In this document: positions 33,676 through 42,285 of the stretch, piece by piece
Layout of the letters: each line of letters starts with the position of its first letter
Position numbering within the stretch: position 1 is the stretch's first letter
Assembly: GCF_001898805.1 (NCBI RefSeq)
Contig: NZ_MKVJ01000002.1
Span: 62,001 to 126,000 of the forward strand
Direction of reading: 5' to 3'
DNA: 64,000 nt
Origin: Leifsonia sp. 71-9
GTDB taxonomy: Bacteria; Actinomycetota; Actinomycetes; Actinomycetales; Microbacteriaceae
The notes under the pieces: generated by a model
What the model was told of the DNA's origin: nothing
Database searches by the model: none
Seen by the model: only the letters and a program-made list of their open reading frames with translations
Program-made: the position numbers and the translations under genes

Positions 33676-34488
33676 GTGACCACATCCACCGCCGCATCCA
33701 CCGGCGCCGGCGTCCGGTTCGAGAACGTCGGGGTCACCTACCCCAACGGCTACGTCGGTCTGCGCGACGTGAACCTCGACATCGCCCCGGGCGAGATGGC
33801 CGCCGTCGTCGGCCTCTCGGGCGCGGGCAAGTCGACGCTCATCCGCACCATCAACGGGCTCGTGCCGATCACCTCGGGCGAGATCACCGTCGGCGACGCG
33901 CGCCTCCGCGGGCTGCGCGGCCGTCAGCTGCGCGCGCTGCGCAGCGACGTCGGCATGGTCTTCCAGAGCTTCAACCTGGCCAAGCGCACGACGGTGCTCA
34001 ACAACGTGCTCATGGGCCGGCTCTACCACACCTCCGCCTGGCGCGCCCTGCTCGGCGCCTGGGCCAAGGACGACGTCGAGCTCGCCATGCAGGCGCTCGA
34101 GCGCGTGGAGATCGTGCCCAAGGCGTACTCCAGCGCCGCCGAGCTCTCCGGCGGCCAGCAGCAGCGCGTCGCCATCGCGCGCACGCTCGCCCAGCGTCCC
34201 AAGGTCATCCTCGCCGACGAGCCGGTGGCCTCCCTCGACCCGCCCACGTCGCACGTCGTGATGCGCGACCTGCAGCGCATCAACGCCGAGCTGGGCATCA
34301 CGGTCGTGGTCAACCTGCACTTCCTCGACCTCGCGCGCCGCTACGGGTCCCGCCTCATCGGCCTCCGCAGCGGGGAGATCGTCTTCGACGGCATCGGAGC
34401 CGACGCGGACGAGGGCGTGTTCGAGTCCATCTACGGCCGCTCGCTCACCGCTGACGACGTGCTCGACGCACCGACGGTGCAGCTGTGA
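33676..34488 (+). CDS. phnC: PhnC-type ABC ATPase
   Basis: A 270-residue ATPase with Walker A GLSGAGKST (near residue 50), Q-loop VFQSFNL, signature LSGGQQQRVAIAR and Walker B VILADEPVASLDP. It groups with phosphonate importers by order and by its short linker after the Q loop (TVLNNVLMGRLYHTS). GTG start with GAGGGAGAG upstream. Its stop overlaps the first permease start by 4 nt. Confidence 0.9.
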   Translation: MTTSTAASTGAGVRFENVGVTYPNGYVGLRDVNLDIAPGEMAAVVGLSGAGKSTLIRTINGLVPITSGEITVGDARLRGLRGRQLRALRSDVGMVFQSFNLAKRTTVLNNVLMGRLYHTSAWRALLGAWAKDDVELAMQALERVEIVPKAYSSAAELSGGQQQRVAIARTLAQRPKVILADEPVASLDPPTSHVVMRDLQRINAELGITVVVNLHFLDLARRYGSRLIGLRSGEIVFDGIGADADEGVFESIYGRSLTADDVLDAPTVQL

Positions 34489-35282
34489 CGACCGCACCCG
34501 GCTCGCTCCGTCCCGCGCGACCGCGCACCGGCTGGAAGACGCTCATCGCGGTCGTCGTCATCGCGGGCATCACCGTCTGGTCGGCGTTCGCGGTGCAGGT
34601 CGACGTCGGGGCGCTGTTCGCCAACGCGCAGAACGCCTCGAACACGTTCGTCCAGCTCTTCCAGCCGGACTACTCCTTCTTCCCGGAGACCCTCCCGGCC
34701 CTGCTGCAGACCGTCCAGATGGCGGTCATCGCCACGGCGGTCAGCGTGGTGATCGCACTGCCGCTGTCGTTCCTCGCCTCGCGCGCGACGAACCCCAACG
34801 GCCCGGTGCTCGGCGTCGTGCGGTTCGTGATGAACATCGTGCGCAGCGTGCCCGACCTCCTCTACGCGTCCCTGTTCGTCACCGTCGTCGGCACCGGTGC
34901 GCTCTCGGGCATCCTCGCCCTCGTGCTGTTCAACGTGGGCATCCTGGTGAAGCTCGTGTCGGAGGCCCTCGAGGGCCTCGACCGCGGCGGGCAGGAGGCC
35001 GCGCTCGCCTCGGGCGCCACGTGGTTCCGCGCCAACCGGGCCGCGATGGTGCCGGAGGTCGCACCCACGTACCTCTCCCAGACGATCTACGTGCTGGAGC
35101 TGAACATCCGCGCCTCGACCGTCATCGGCCTCGTCGGCGCCGGCGGTCTCGGCATGCTGATCGACAAGGTGCGGACCTTCTACCAGTACCACTACCTGAG
35201 CATGATCATCCTGGAGGTCCTGGTGCTCGTCGTGCTGCTCGAACTGCTCAGCTCCTTCGCCCGCAGGAGGCTGCTCCGATGA
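34485..35282 (+). CDS. phnE: PhnE-type permease 1
   Basis: A 265-residue permease with about six membrane helices and an EAA-like loop EGLDRGGQEAALASGATWFRANR. The segment ASTVIGLVGAGGLGMLID is typical of PhnE. Membrane subunit of the organophosphate importer. GTG start overlaps phnC (GTGA) and its stop overlaps the second permease. Confidence 0.9.
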   Translation: MTTAPGSLRPARPRTGWKTLIAVVVIAGITVWSAFAVQVDVGALFANAQNASNTFVQLFQPDYSFFPETLPALLQTVQMAVIATAVSVVIALPLSFLASRATNPNGPVLGVVRFVMNIVRSVPDLLYASLFVTVVGTGALSGILALVLFNVGILVKLVSEALEGLDRGGQEAALASGATWFRANRAAMVPEVAPTYLSQTIYVLELNIRASTVIGLVGAGGLGMLIDKVRTFYQYHYLSMIILEVLVLVVLLELLSSFARRRLLR

Positions 35283-36193
35283 CCGCCCTCACCGACACCG
35301 GCGCCGCTTCCGGCGCTGCACCCCGCTCCGCGACGGGCACACCCCACCGGCCCGGCCAGGAGCGGCCGAAGCGTCCACTGCGCATCGGTCGCGCGATCGT
35401 GTGGGTCGTCGTCACCGTCGTCGTGGTCGCCGCCTTCTGGGGCGTCGACATCTCGTGGGACGCCCTCCTGCAGCTGCCGCAGAAACTCGCGCACTACCTC
35501 GGGCTGATGTTCCTGCCGCCGGCGTGGTCCAAGCTCCCGGACGCCCTCTCGGCCACGATGCTCTCGGTCGCCATGGCCTGGTTCGGCACCGTGCTCGGCG
35601 TGATCGTCTCCTTCCCGCTCAGCCTCCTCGCGACCCGCGGGCTCACCCCGGCGTTCGTCCGCTGGCCCCTCCGCGCCCTCTTCGCCGTGCTGCGCGCGGT
35701 TCCGGAGGTCGTGATCGCGGTGCTCATGCTGTCCGTCACCGGCCTGACCGCCTACACCGGCGCCCTGGCCATCGCGATCGGCTCCATCGGCACCCTCGGC
35801 AAGTGGGGCTACGAGAGCTTCGAGTCGGTCGACCGCGGCCCCATCGAGGCCGCGACCGCGGCCGGCGCCTCACGCGTGCGCATCATGCGCTGGGGCGTCT
35901 GGCCGAGCGCGAAACCCGACGTGCTCGCGTTCTGGCTGTACCGCTTCGAGATCAACGTGCGCGCGTCCGCCATCCTGGGCCTCATCGGCGCCGGCGGCAT
36001 CGGCAAGATGCTGATCGACAACATCCAGTTCCGCGTGTGGGACGTCGTCGGCATCCTGATGCTCGTGGTCGTCGTCGTCACGATGGTCATCGACCAGCTG
36101 TCAGGCATGGTGCGGCACCGCATCATCGCCGGCCGATGGGAGCTCCCCGTCGTCTCCGCGCTGCGCCGCCGAGCCAGTAGGGTGACCTCGTGA
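35279..36193 (+). CDS. phnE: PhnE-type permease 2
   Basis: A 304-residue permease, paralogue of the previous one with a ~45-residue Pro-rich cytoplasmic N-terminus. Loop SVDRGPIEAATAAGASRVRIMR and segment ASAILGLIGAGGIGKMLIDN match PhnE. Two different PhnE subunits would form a heterodimer. ATG overlaps the previous stop (ATGA). Confidence 0.9.
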   Translation: MTALTDTGAASGAAPRSATGTPHRPGQERPKRPLRIGRAIVWVVVTVVVVAAFWGVDISWDALLQLPQKLAHYLGLMFLPPAWSKLPDALSATMLSVAMAWFGTVLGVIVSFPLSLLATRGLTPAFVRWPLRALFAVLRAVPEVVIAVLMLSVTGLTAYTGALAIAIGSIGTLGKWGYESFESVDRGPIEAATAAGASRVRIMRWGVWPSAKPDVLAFWLYRFEINVRASAILGLIGAGGIGKMLIDNIQFRVWDVVGILMLVVVVVTMVIDQLSGMVRHRIIAGRWELPVVSALRRRASRVTS

Positions 36194-37038
36194 CCCTCGC
36201 CGAGACGCCCGCCGGCCTCCGCATCCTGCACCTGAGCGACACCCATCTGTTCAGCGACGGCAGCCTGCACTACGGCCGGGTGGACACCCTGGCGGCTCTG
36301 GAGCGCACGCTCGCCCGGGCGGCCGCGCTCGACGCGATCGATGCGGTCGTCGCCACCGGCGACCTCTCCGACGACGGCGGGGAGGAGAGCTATCGGCTGC
36401 TCGCGTCGCGTCTCGCCCCCTTCGCCGCCGACCGCGGCGCCGAACTCGTGTACGCGATGGGCAACCACGACCTCCGCACCGGCTTCGAGGCAGTGCTCGG
36501 CGCCCGCGAGACGGTCACCCTCCGTCCCGGATTCCGCATCGTGACGCTCGACACCTCCGTCCCCGGAGCCGGGTACGGCGCCCTCGATTCCGCGCAGCTC
36601 GAGCGCCTGGCCGAGATCCTGGCCGTCCCCGCTCCGCACGGCACCGTGGTCGCGCTGCACCACCCGCCGGTCCCCGCGGCGAGCGCCCTGCTCGCCGCGC
36701 TGGAACTGAGCAACCCGGAGGCCCTGCTCGACGTCTGCGCCGCCGGCGACGTGCGCCTCATCGTCGGCGGCCACTACCACCACGCCCTCGCCGCGTCGGC
36801 CCGGGGCATCCCCGTGGTCGTCGCCCCGGCCGTCGCGAACAGCTCCGACCCGATCGCGCCGGCCGGCACCGAGCGCGCCGTGACCGGCTCGGGGTTCGCC
36901 GTCATCGACCTCCCGGTCGCGGGCGACCCCCAGGCCCTCTTCCTCCCCGCCCCCGGCCCGGAGGACGGCGTCGAGATCTTCGACCTCGACGCCGCGGAGG
37001 TCGAGCGCATCGCCGCGGCCGCCGGGAGCGGCGCATGA
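36190..37038 (+). CDS. calcineurin-like metallophosphoesterase
   Basis: A 282-residue phosphoesterase of the CpdA/GpdQ-like class. Metal motifs D-x-H (LSDTHLF), GDLSDDG, GNHD and GGHYHH are all present. It should hydrolyse phosphodiesters, possibly splitting an imported diester to a monoester for the HAD enzyme. GTG start overlaps the permease stop (GTGA). TAGGGT 6 nt upstream may be an additional internal promoter or chance. Confidence 0.85.
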   Translation: MTLAETPAGLRILHLSDTHLFSDGSLHYGRVDTLAALERTLARAAALDAIDAVVATGDLSDDGGEESYRLLASRLAPFAADRGAELVYAMGNHDLRTGFEAVLGARETVTLRPGFRIVTLDTSVPGAGYGALDSAQLERLAEILAVPAPHGTVVALHHPPVPAASALLAALELSNPEALLDVCAAGDVRLIVGGHYHHALAASARGIPVVVAPAVANSSDPIAPAGTERAVTGSGFAVIDLPVAGDPQALFLPAPGPEDGVEIFDLDAAEVERIAAAAGSGA

Positions 37039-37922
37039 GCGAGCCGAAGGCCACGGAACCGCAGCGCCCCGGCGAGCAGCGCCCCGGCGCCGTCATCGCG
37101 ACGATCCGCAGCCTCCTGCCCTCCCTGCTGCCGACCGAGCGCGCCGTCGCCGCCGTGCTGCTCGAGCGCTCGGCCGAGATCGTCGAGCTCAGCTCCCAGC
37201 AGGTCGCGGACCTCTCCGGCGCCTCGCGCGCCACCGTCGTGCGCACCTGCCAGAGCCTCGGCTTCACCGGCTACCAGCAGCTGCGCGTGCTCCTCGCCCG
37301 GGATGCGGCCGCCCTGCCCGCGTCGGCCGCCGCCTCCCCCACCGGAGCCGCCGGCATCGTCGCGCACACCTTCACCCAGCTGGCGGACCGTGTCTCCGAC
37401 ATGCTCGCCCTCCTCGACCCCGAGTCGATCGAGCAGGCCGTCACCCTGCTCGCCGGCGCCCGCCGCGTCGTCGTGGTCGGCAACGGCCTCTCGGCCCCGC
37501 TCGCCTGGGACGCCGCCGCCCGCCTGACCAGCATCGGCCGCGCCGCTGAGGCCCAGTCCGACGTCATCGGCCAGCAGATCACCGCCCGCCTCCTCCAGCC
37601 GGGCGACCTCCTGCTCGTCATCAGCGGCAGCGGCTCCAACGCCGTCACCCTCCGCACCGTCGCCGCCGCGAACGCCGCCGGCGCGGACGTGATCGCCGTC
37701 ACCGCCTTCGGCCGCAGCCCGATCGCCCTGGCCGCCACTCTGGCCCTCGTCGTCACGATGCCCGACCTGACCTTCCGCGACGAGATCACCCTCGCCTCGC
37801 GCCTCCCCCAGGCCATCCTCATCGAAGGCCTCGTCGCCGCCACCACCGACCGCCTCGGCGAATCCGCCGCCCGCGCCAAGAGCCTCGCCCTCGACGCGAT
37901 CAGCACCAACCTGGCGGAGTAG
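37035..37922 (+). CDS. MurR/RpiR family regulator
   Basis: A 295-residue protein: N-terminal helix-turn-helix (LSSQQVADLSGASRATVVRTCQSLGFTGYQQLRVLLARD region, residues ~55-95, split by SGASRATVVR) and a C-terminal SIS sugar-phosphate domain (RRVVVVGNGLSAPLA, LVISGSGSNAVTL). SIS domains bind phosphosugars, so the operon's substrate or product is probably a sugar phosphate. Last gene of the operon, overlapping by 4 nt; candidate for binding the two TGAA-N7-TTCA dyads upstream of 31733. Confidence 0.88.
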   Translation: MSEPKATEPQRPGEQRPGAVIATIRSLLPSLLPTERAVAAVLLERSAEIVELSSQQVADLSGASRATVVRTCQSLGFTGYQQLRVLLARDAAALPASAAASPTGAAGIVAHTFTQLADRVSDMLALLDPESIEQAVTLLAGARRVVVVGNGLSAPLAWDAAARLTSIGRAAEAQSDVIGQQITARLLQPGDLLLVISGSGSNAVTLRTVAAANAAGADVIAVTAFGRSPIALAATLALVVTMPDLTFRDEITLASRLPQAILIEGLVAATTDRLGESAARAKSLALDAISTNLAE

Positions 37923-37975
37923 CGGAGCGGGGCTCAGCCTCCGACACGCCGCAGCGATGACACGAGGACGACAAG

Positions 37976-38011
37976 AAGGGCCGGTCCGACGTTTCCGTCG
38001 TACCGGCCCTT
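37976..38011. terminator. terminator of HAD-phn operon
   Basis: AAGGGCCGGTCCGACG-TTTC-CGTCGTACCGGCCCTT, one mismatch in a 16-bp stem, just downstream of the MurR/RpiR gene. It also lies between that gene and the opposite tRNA-Leu. Confidence 0.8.
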
Positions 38012-38017
38012 CGTTCG

Positions 38018-38101
38018 TGCGCGAGGGGGGACTTGAACCCCCACGCCCTTTCGAGCACTGGCACCTGAAGCCAGCGCGTCTGCCAATTCCGCCACTCGCG
38101 C
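38018..38101 (-). tRNA. tRNA-Leu(CAG)
   Basis: Class II tRNA of 84 nt without encoded CCA. Acceptor GCGCGAG pairs with CTCGCGC plus discriminator A; anticodon stem-loop CTGGC-TTCAGGT-GCCAG gives CAG; T-arm has GGGGGTTCAAGTCCCCC; a long variable arm is present as expected for Leu. Confidence 0.92.
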
Positions 38102-38296
38102 GAACCAAGGAAGACTAACACGGCAGCCGTCCCGACCACGAATCCGGGGCGTTCGGCCCACCGACGAGGAGTGTCCGGGGGGCTCGCGCGCCTCCATCGT
38201 GGGGTGTATCTTCACCGGACGGTCAGGCGCCGGGAGGCCTCTTCGCAAGGGTTCCGACTAACATGCATGTAGCTGGCGAGCCGGGAGCGGGAGACT

Positions 38297-39037
38297 GTGG
38301 GCATACTGGACAACTTCGAGCGGGGGCTCGAGCGCGCTGTCAATGGCGCGTTCGCGAAGACCTTCCGTTCCGGTCTGCAGCCGGTCGAGCTCACCAGCGC
38401 GCTGCGCAAGGAGCTCGACACGAAGGCCGCCGTCGTGGCCCGTGACCGGGTGCTCGCGCCCAACCGGTTCGTGCTGCGGATGTCGCCCGCCGACTACCAG
38501 CGCATGCATTCCATGGGCGCCGCGCTGACGGACGAGCTGATCACGTTCGTGCAGAAGCACGCGACGGCTCAGCACTACCAGTTCGCCGGGGGCATCTCGA
38601 TCGAGCTGGCGCAGGACGAGGACATCTCGGTGGGGATGCTGCAGGTCGACTCCGAGAACGTGAAGGGCGACGTCGCCTGGACCCCGGTGCTCGACATCAA
38701 CGGCACCCACTACCCGATCACCCGCGCCCGCACGGTCGTCGGCCGCGGCGGCGACGCCGACATCACCGTCGACGACACGGGCATCTCGCGCCGGCACGTG
38801 ATGATCACGTGGGACGGCCACCGCGCCCAGGTCGAGGACCTCGGCTCCACGAACGGCTCCAAGCTGAACGGCGAGCCGGTGCGCAAGGGCATCCTCGAGC
38901 CGGAGTCCGTGGTGACGATCGGCCGCACCCGCATCGTGTTCCGCGTGCTGCCGCAGGCCGCGCCGAGCCGGCCGCAGGCGCCCGTCGACGACACGACCCG
39001 CCGCCACGACGCGGGCAACTTCTGGAGCACCTCGTGA
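38297..39037 (+). CDS. fhaA: FHA-domain protein FhaA
   Basis: A 246-residue protein with an N-terminal DUF3662 domain (residues 1-~120, MGILDNFERGLERAVNGAF) and a C-terminal FHA domain (~145-225; VVGRGGDADI, SRRHVMI, LGSTNGSKLNG). FhaA recognises phosphothreonine made by the Ser/Thr kinases and regulates cell-wall synthesis and division in Actinobacteria. It is shorter than mycobacterial FhaA because the long Pro-rich linker is almost missing. First gene of the seven-gene unit to pknB; its stop overlaps fhaB (GTGA). GTG start. Confidence 0.9.
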   Translation: MGILDNFERGLERAVNGAFAKTFRSGLQPVELTSALRKELDTKAAVVARDRVLAPNRFVLRMSPADYQRMHSMGAALTDELITFVQKHATAQHYQFAGGISIELAQDEDISVGMLQVDSENVKGDVAWTPVLDINGTHYPITRARTVVGRGGDADITVDDTGISRRHVMITWDGHRAQVEDLGSTNGSKLNGEPVRKGILEPESVVTIGRTRIVFRVLPQAAPSRPQAPVDDTTRRHDAGNFWSTS

Positions 39038-39633
39038 ACCCGAGCGAGCTGACGCTGCTGGTTCTGCGGTTCGGCTTCCTGCTGCTGCTCTGGCTGTTCG
39101 TCTTCGGTATCGTCTACGCCCTGCGCACCGACCTGTTCGGGCAGCGCGTCCGCAAGCTCCCCGAGGCCCAAGCCGCGGCGACGCCGCCCTCGCCGTTCCC
39201 CGCGTCCGCCGCACCCGCTCCCCCGGCGGCGGGAGCAGCCGCCGCGGCCGCCGTCACCGAGCCGGTCCAGCGCCACGCACCCGTCTCCAACCTCCCCTCC
39301 GGTGCGAACACCGTCAGCGGCGGGACGAACGCGAGCGTGCAGACCGCCCACCGCCTCGTCATCACGTCCGGCCCGCGCGCCGGCACCGAGCTCTCCCTCG
39401 GCCGCGACCCCATCACGATCGGCCGCTCCAGCGAGTCCGGACTGGTCATCCGCGACGACTACACCTCCACCCACCACGCCCGGCTGCTCCTCTGGAACGA
39501 CGAGTGGATGATCCAGGATCTGGACTCCACCAACGGCACGTTCCTCGACGGCCGCCGGGTCACCGTCCCGACCCAGGTCCCGCTCGACACCCCGATCAAG
39601 ATCGGGACGACCACCTTCGAGCTGCGACGGTAG
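39034..39633 (+). CDS. fhaB: FHA-domain membrane protein FhaB (FipA-like)
   Basis: A 199-residue protein: one N-terminal membrane helix (LTLLVLRFGFLLLLWLFVFG, about residues 6-28), a Pro/Ala linker and a C-terminal FHA domain (~105-198; ITIGRSSESGLVI, STHHARLLL, DSTNGTFLDG). Binds phospho-Thr on the kinase or partner proteins at the membrane. GTG start overlaps fhaA. Confidence 0.9.
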   Translation: MNPSELTLLVLRFGFLLLLWLFVFGIVYALRTDLFGQRVRKLPEAQAAATPPSPFPASAAPAPPAAGAAAAAAVTEPVQRHAPVSNLPSGANTVSGGTNASVQTAHRLVITSGPRAGTELSLGRDPITIGRSSESGLVIRDDYTSTHHARLLLWNDEWMIQDLDSTNGTFLDGRRVTVPTQVPLDTPIKIGTTTFELRR

Positions 39634-39635
39634 CC

Positions 39636-40886
39636 GTGGCGACCTCCAACCGAGCGGCGGCGCTCTCGCACGTCGGCAAGATCCGATCGAACAACCAGGA
39701 CTCCGGCTACGCGGGGCACGGGCTGTTCGTCGTCGCCGACGGGATGGGCGGCCACGCCGGCGGAGACGTCGCCAGCGCCATCGCGGTCAACCGCATCCGC
39801 GAGGCCGACACCGAGTACGCCTCGGCGACCGAGGCCGAATTCGCCCTGCAGTCCGCCCTGATCGCCGCGAACTCGCTGCTCGCCGAGACCGTGTTCGAGC
39901 ATCCCGAGCTCACCGGGATGGGCACCACGGTCAGCGCGATGATCCGCGTCGGCGACCAGATCGCCCTCGCCCACATCGGCGACTCCCGCATCTACCTCTT
40001 CCGCGACGGCGAGCTCAAGCAGGTCTCGACCGACCACACCTTCGTGCAGCGCCTCGTCGACAGCGGCCGCATCACCGAGGAGGAGGCGATGGTCCACCCG
40101 CGCCGCTCCGTGCTGATGCGGGTGCTGGGGGATGTGGACGCCTCCCCCGAGATCGACACCTGGGTGCTCGACACCCGCCCGGGCGACCGCTGGCTGATCT
40201 GCTCCGACGGTCTCAGCGGCGTGGTCAAGAACGACGAGCTCCAGGCCGCGCTGGCGACGCGCGACGCGCCGAAGCAGGTCGCGGAGAAGCTGCTCAAGCA
40301 GAGCCTCGACGCCGGCGCCCCCGACAACGTGACCGTCGTCATCCTCGACATCGCGGACGTCACTCCCGGCGACGTCGTGAAGGACCCGGTGACGGTCGGC
40401 TCGGCCGCCGCCCCGCTCCAGTTCGGCGAGCCCAAGCCCGCGACCCGCCCCTCGCGGCTGCCGACCCTGCGCCTGCACCCCGTGCGCCCCTCCTCCGGTC
40501 CGACCCACTTCGAGCCGCAGTCCGAGGACTACCTCGACGAGCTCATCGAGGAGGACGCCCGTCGCGCCCGCCGGCGTCGCGTCACGTGGATGGTCGGCCT
40601 CGTCGTCCTCGTGCTGGCGATCGTGGCCGCGGCCTTCATCGGGTACCAGTGGACCCAGTCGCGCTACTTCGTCGGCGCCTCCTCCACCGGCAAGGTCGCC
40701 ATCTTCCAGGGGGTCCAGCAGGATCTCGGGCCGATCAGCCTCTCCCACGTCTACGAGGAGACCCCGGTCGCGGTGAACGACCTCCCGGCCTACGACAAGC
40801 AGCTCGTGAAGCAGACCATCAACGCGGACGACCTCACGGCCGCCCGATCGATCGTGGAGCAGTTGAGCGATGCCGTCAAACAGTAG
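39636..40886 (+). CDS. pstP: PP2C-type Ser/Thr phosphatase PstP
   Basis: A 416-residue membrane phosphatase. The PP2C domain (residues 1-~235) has SNNQDSG, VVADGMGGHAGG, ALAHIGDSR and ICSDGLSGVV metal motifs. A membrane helix follows (~313-335, WMVGLVVLVLAIVAAAFIG) and then a ~75-residue outer domain. It reverses PknA/PknB phosphorylation. GTG start 2 nt after fhaB; the end overlaps rodA by 17 nt. Confidence 0.92.
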   Translation: MATSNRAAALSHVGKIRSNNQDSGYAGHGLFVVADGMGGHAGGDVASAIAVNRIREADTEYASATEAEFALQSALIAANSLLAETVFEHPELTGMGTTVSAMIRVGDQIALAHIGDSRIYLFRDGELKQVSTDHTFVQRLVDSGRITEEEAMVHPRRSVLMRVLGDVDASPEIDTWVLDTRPGDRWLICSDGLSGVVKNDELQAALATRDAPKQVAEKLLKQSLDAGAPDNVTVVILDIADVTPGDVVKDPVTVGSAAAPLQFGEPKPATRPSRLPTLRLHPVRPSSGPTHFEPQSEDYLDELIEEDARRARRRRVTWMVGLVVLVLAIVAAAFIGYQWTQSRYFVGASSTGKVAIFQGVQQDLGPISLSHVYEETPVAVNDLPAYDKQLVKQTINADDLTAARSIVEQLSDAVKQ

Positions 40887-42282
40887 CGTCGCGGAGTCCC
40901 GCTCGGCCGCCAGGGCCGCCTCCAAGGCCGCCACCGGCCCGATCAAGCGGCTGCGGCTGCCCGCCAAGCTGCGCAACCTCGAGCTGTTCCTGCTCCTCAT
41001 CGCGTGCGCCATCAACGCGGCGGCCGTGGTCCTCGTGCAGCTCGGCGCGCTCGGCCACGTGGACCTCACCCTCGTCTACCTCGGCGCGGGGCTCTCGGTG
41101 CTGGTGATCGGGATGCACATCGCGCTCCGGTTCGTGGCCCCGCAGGCCGACCCGTTCCTGCTCCCGATCGCCACGGTGCTGACCGGCATCGGCATCGCCG
41201 AGATCTACCGCATCGACATCCACTACGGCGATTCCGGATGGGACAGCGCCGGTGTCAAGCAGATCGCCTGGACGGCGATCGCGATCGTCTGCGCCCTCGC
41301 GGTCATCATCGCGATCCGCAACCACCGCGTGCTGCAGCGGTACACGTACATCTTCGGCTTCGCGGCGCTCATCCTCCTGCTGCTGCCGATGCTCCCGGGC
41401 ATCGGCAAGGAGATCTACGGCGCGCGGGTCTGGATCGGGATCGGCCCGTTCAGCTTCCAGCCCGGCGAGATCGCCAAGCTGTGCCTCGCGATCTTCTTCG
41501 CCGGCTACCTCGTGCAGGCCCGCGACTCGCTGTCGATGGTCGGCAAGAAGTTCCTCGGCATCCGCTTCCCGCGCGCCAGGGACCTCGGCCCCATCCTCAT
41601 CGTCTGGCTGATGTCGATGGCCGTGATCGTCTTCCAGCGCGACCTCGGCACCGGACTGCTGATCTTCGGCCTGTTCCTCGTGATGCTGTACGTCGCGACC
41701 GCCCGCATCAGCTGGGTCATCCTCGGCGTCCTGCTCATCGTCGGCGGCGCGATCGTCGCCAGCCAGGTGCTCGTCTACGTGCACGACCGGTTCGAGAACT
41801 GGCTCAACCCGTTCGCGCAGAAGGTCTACGACGCCGACGGCGGCAGCTTCCAGCTGGTGCAGGGGCTCTTCGGGCTGGCGCACGGCGGCCTCATCGGCAC
41901 CGGCCTCGGCCAGGGCCAGCCGTGGGTCACCCCGGTCTCCCAGAGCGACTACATCATCGCGAGCCTCGGCGAGGAGCTCGGCCTCGCCGGCCTGTTCGCG
42001 ATCTTCGCCCTCTACCTGGTCTTCGTCGCCCGCGGCCTCCGCATCGGCTTCGCCGGGCAGGACGACTTCGGCAAGCTGCTCGCGGTGGGTCTCGCGTTCA
42101 CCGTCGGCCTGCAGTGCTTCATCGTGATCGGCGGCGTCACCCGCGTCATCCCGCTGACCGGACTGACCACCCCGTTCCTCGCCGCCGGCGGATCCTCGCT
42201 GGTGGCCAACTGGATCATCGTCGCGCTGCTGCTGCGGCTGTCGGATACGGTCCGCAATCAGCCCCGTCTGGTGGTGAGCTAA
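40870..42282 (+). CDS. rodA: SEDS peptidoglycan glycosyltransferase (RodA/FtsW)
   Basis: A 470-residue SEDS protein with ten or more membrane helices. Conserved motifs include ARVWIGIGPFSFQPGEIAKL, VFQRDLGTGLL, the Asp-containing loop LVQGLFGLAHGGLIGTGLGQG (split across residues ~325-345) and SDYIIASLGEELGL. It polymerises lipid II with the PbpA transpeptidase encoded next. ATG start inside the pstP 3' end. Confidence 0.93.
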   Translation: MPSNSSVAESRSAARAASKAATGPIKRLRLPAKLRNLELFLLLIACAINAAAVVLVQLGALGHVDLTLVYLGAGLSVLVIGMHIALRFVAPQADPFLLPIATVLTGIGIAEIYRIDIHYGDSGWDSAGVKQIAWTAIAIVCALAVIIAIRNHRVLQRYTYIFGFAALILLLLPMLPGIGKEIYGARVWIGIGPFSFQPGEIAKLCLAIFFAGYLVQARDSLSMVGKKFLGIRFPRARDLGPILIVWLMSMAVIVFQRDLGTGLLIFGLFLVMLYVATARISWVILGVLLIVGGAIVASQVLVYVHDRFENWLNPFAQKVYDADGGSFQLVQGLFGLAHGGLIGTGLGQGQPWVTPVSQSDYIIASLGEELGLAGLFAIFALYLVFVARGLRIGFAGQDDFGKLLAVGLAFTVGLQCFIVIGGVTRVIPLTGLTTPFLAAGGSSLVANWIIVALLLRLSDTVRNQPRLVVS

Positions 42283-42285
42283 CCC

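Noticed and set aside
31733-37922. Calling the operon a phosphonate degradation system
   Set aside because: No C-P lyase (phnG-M), phosphonatase or PtxD gene is present. Importer similarity alone does not define the substrate.
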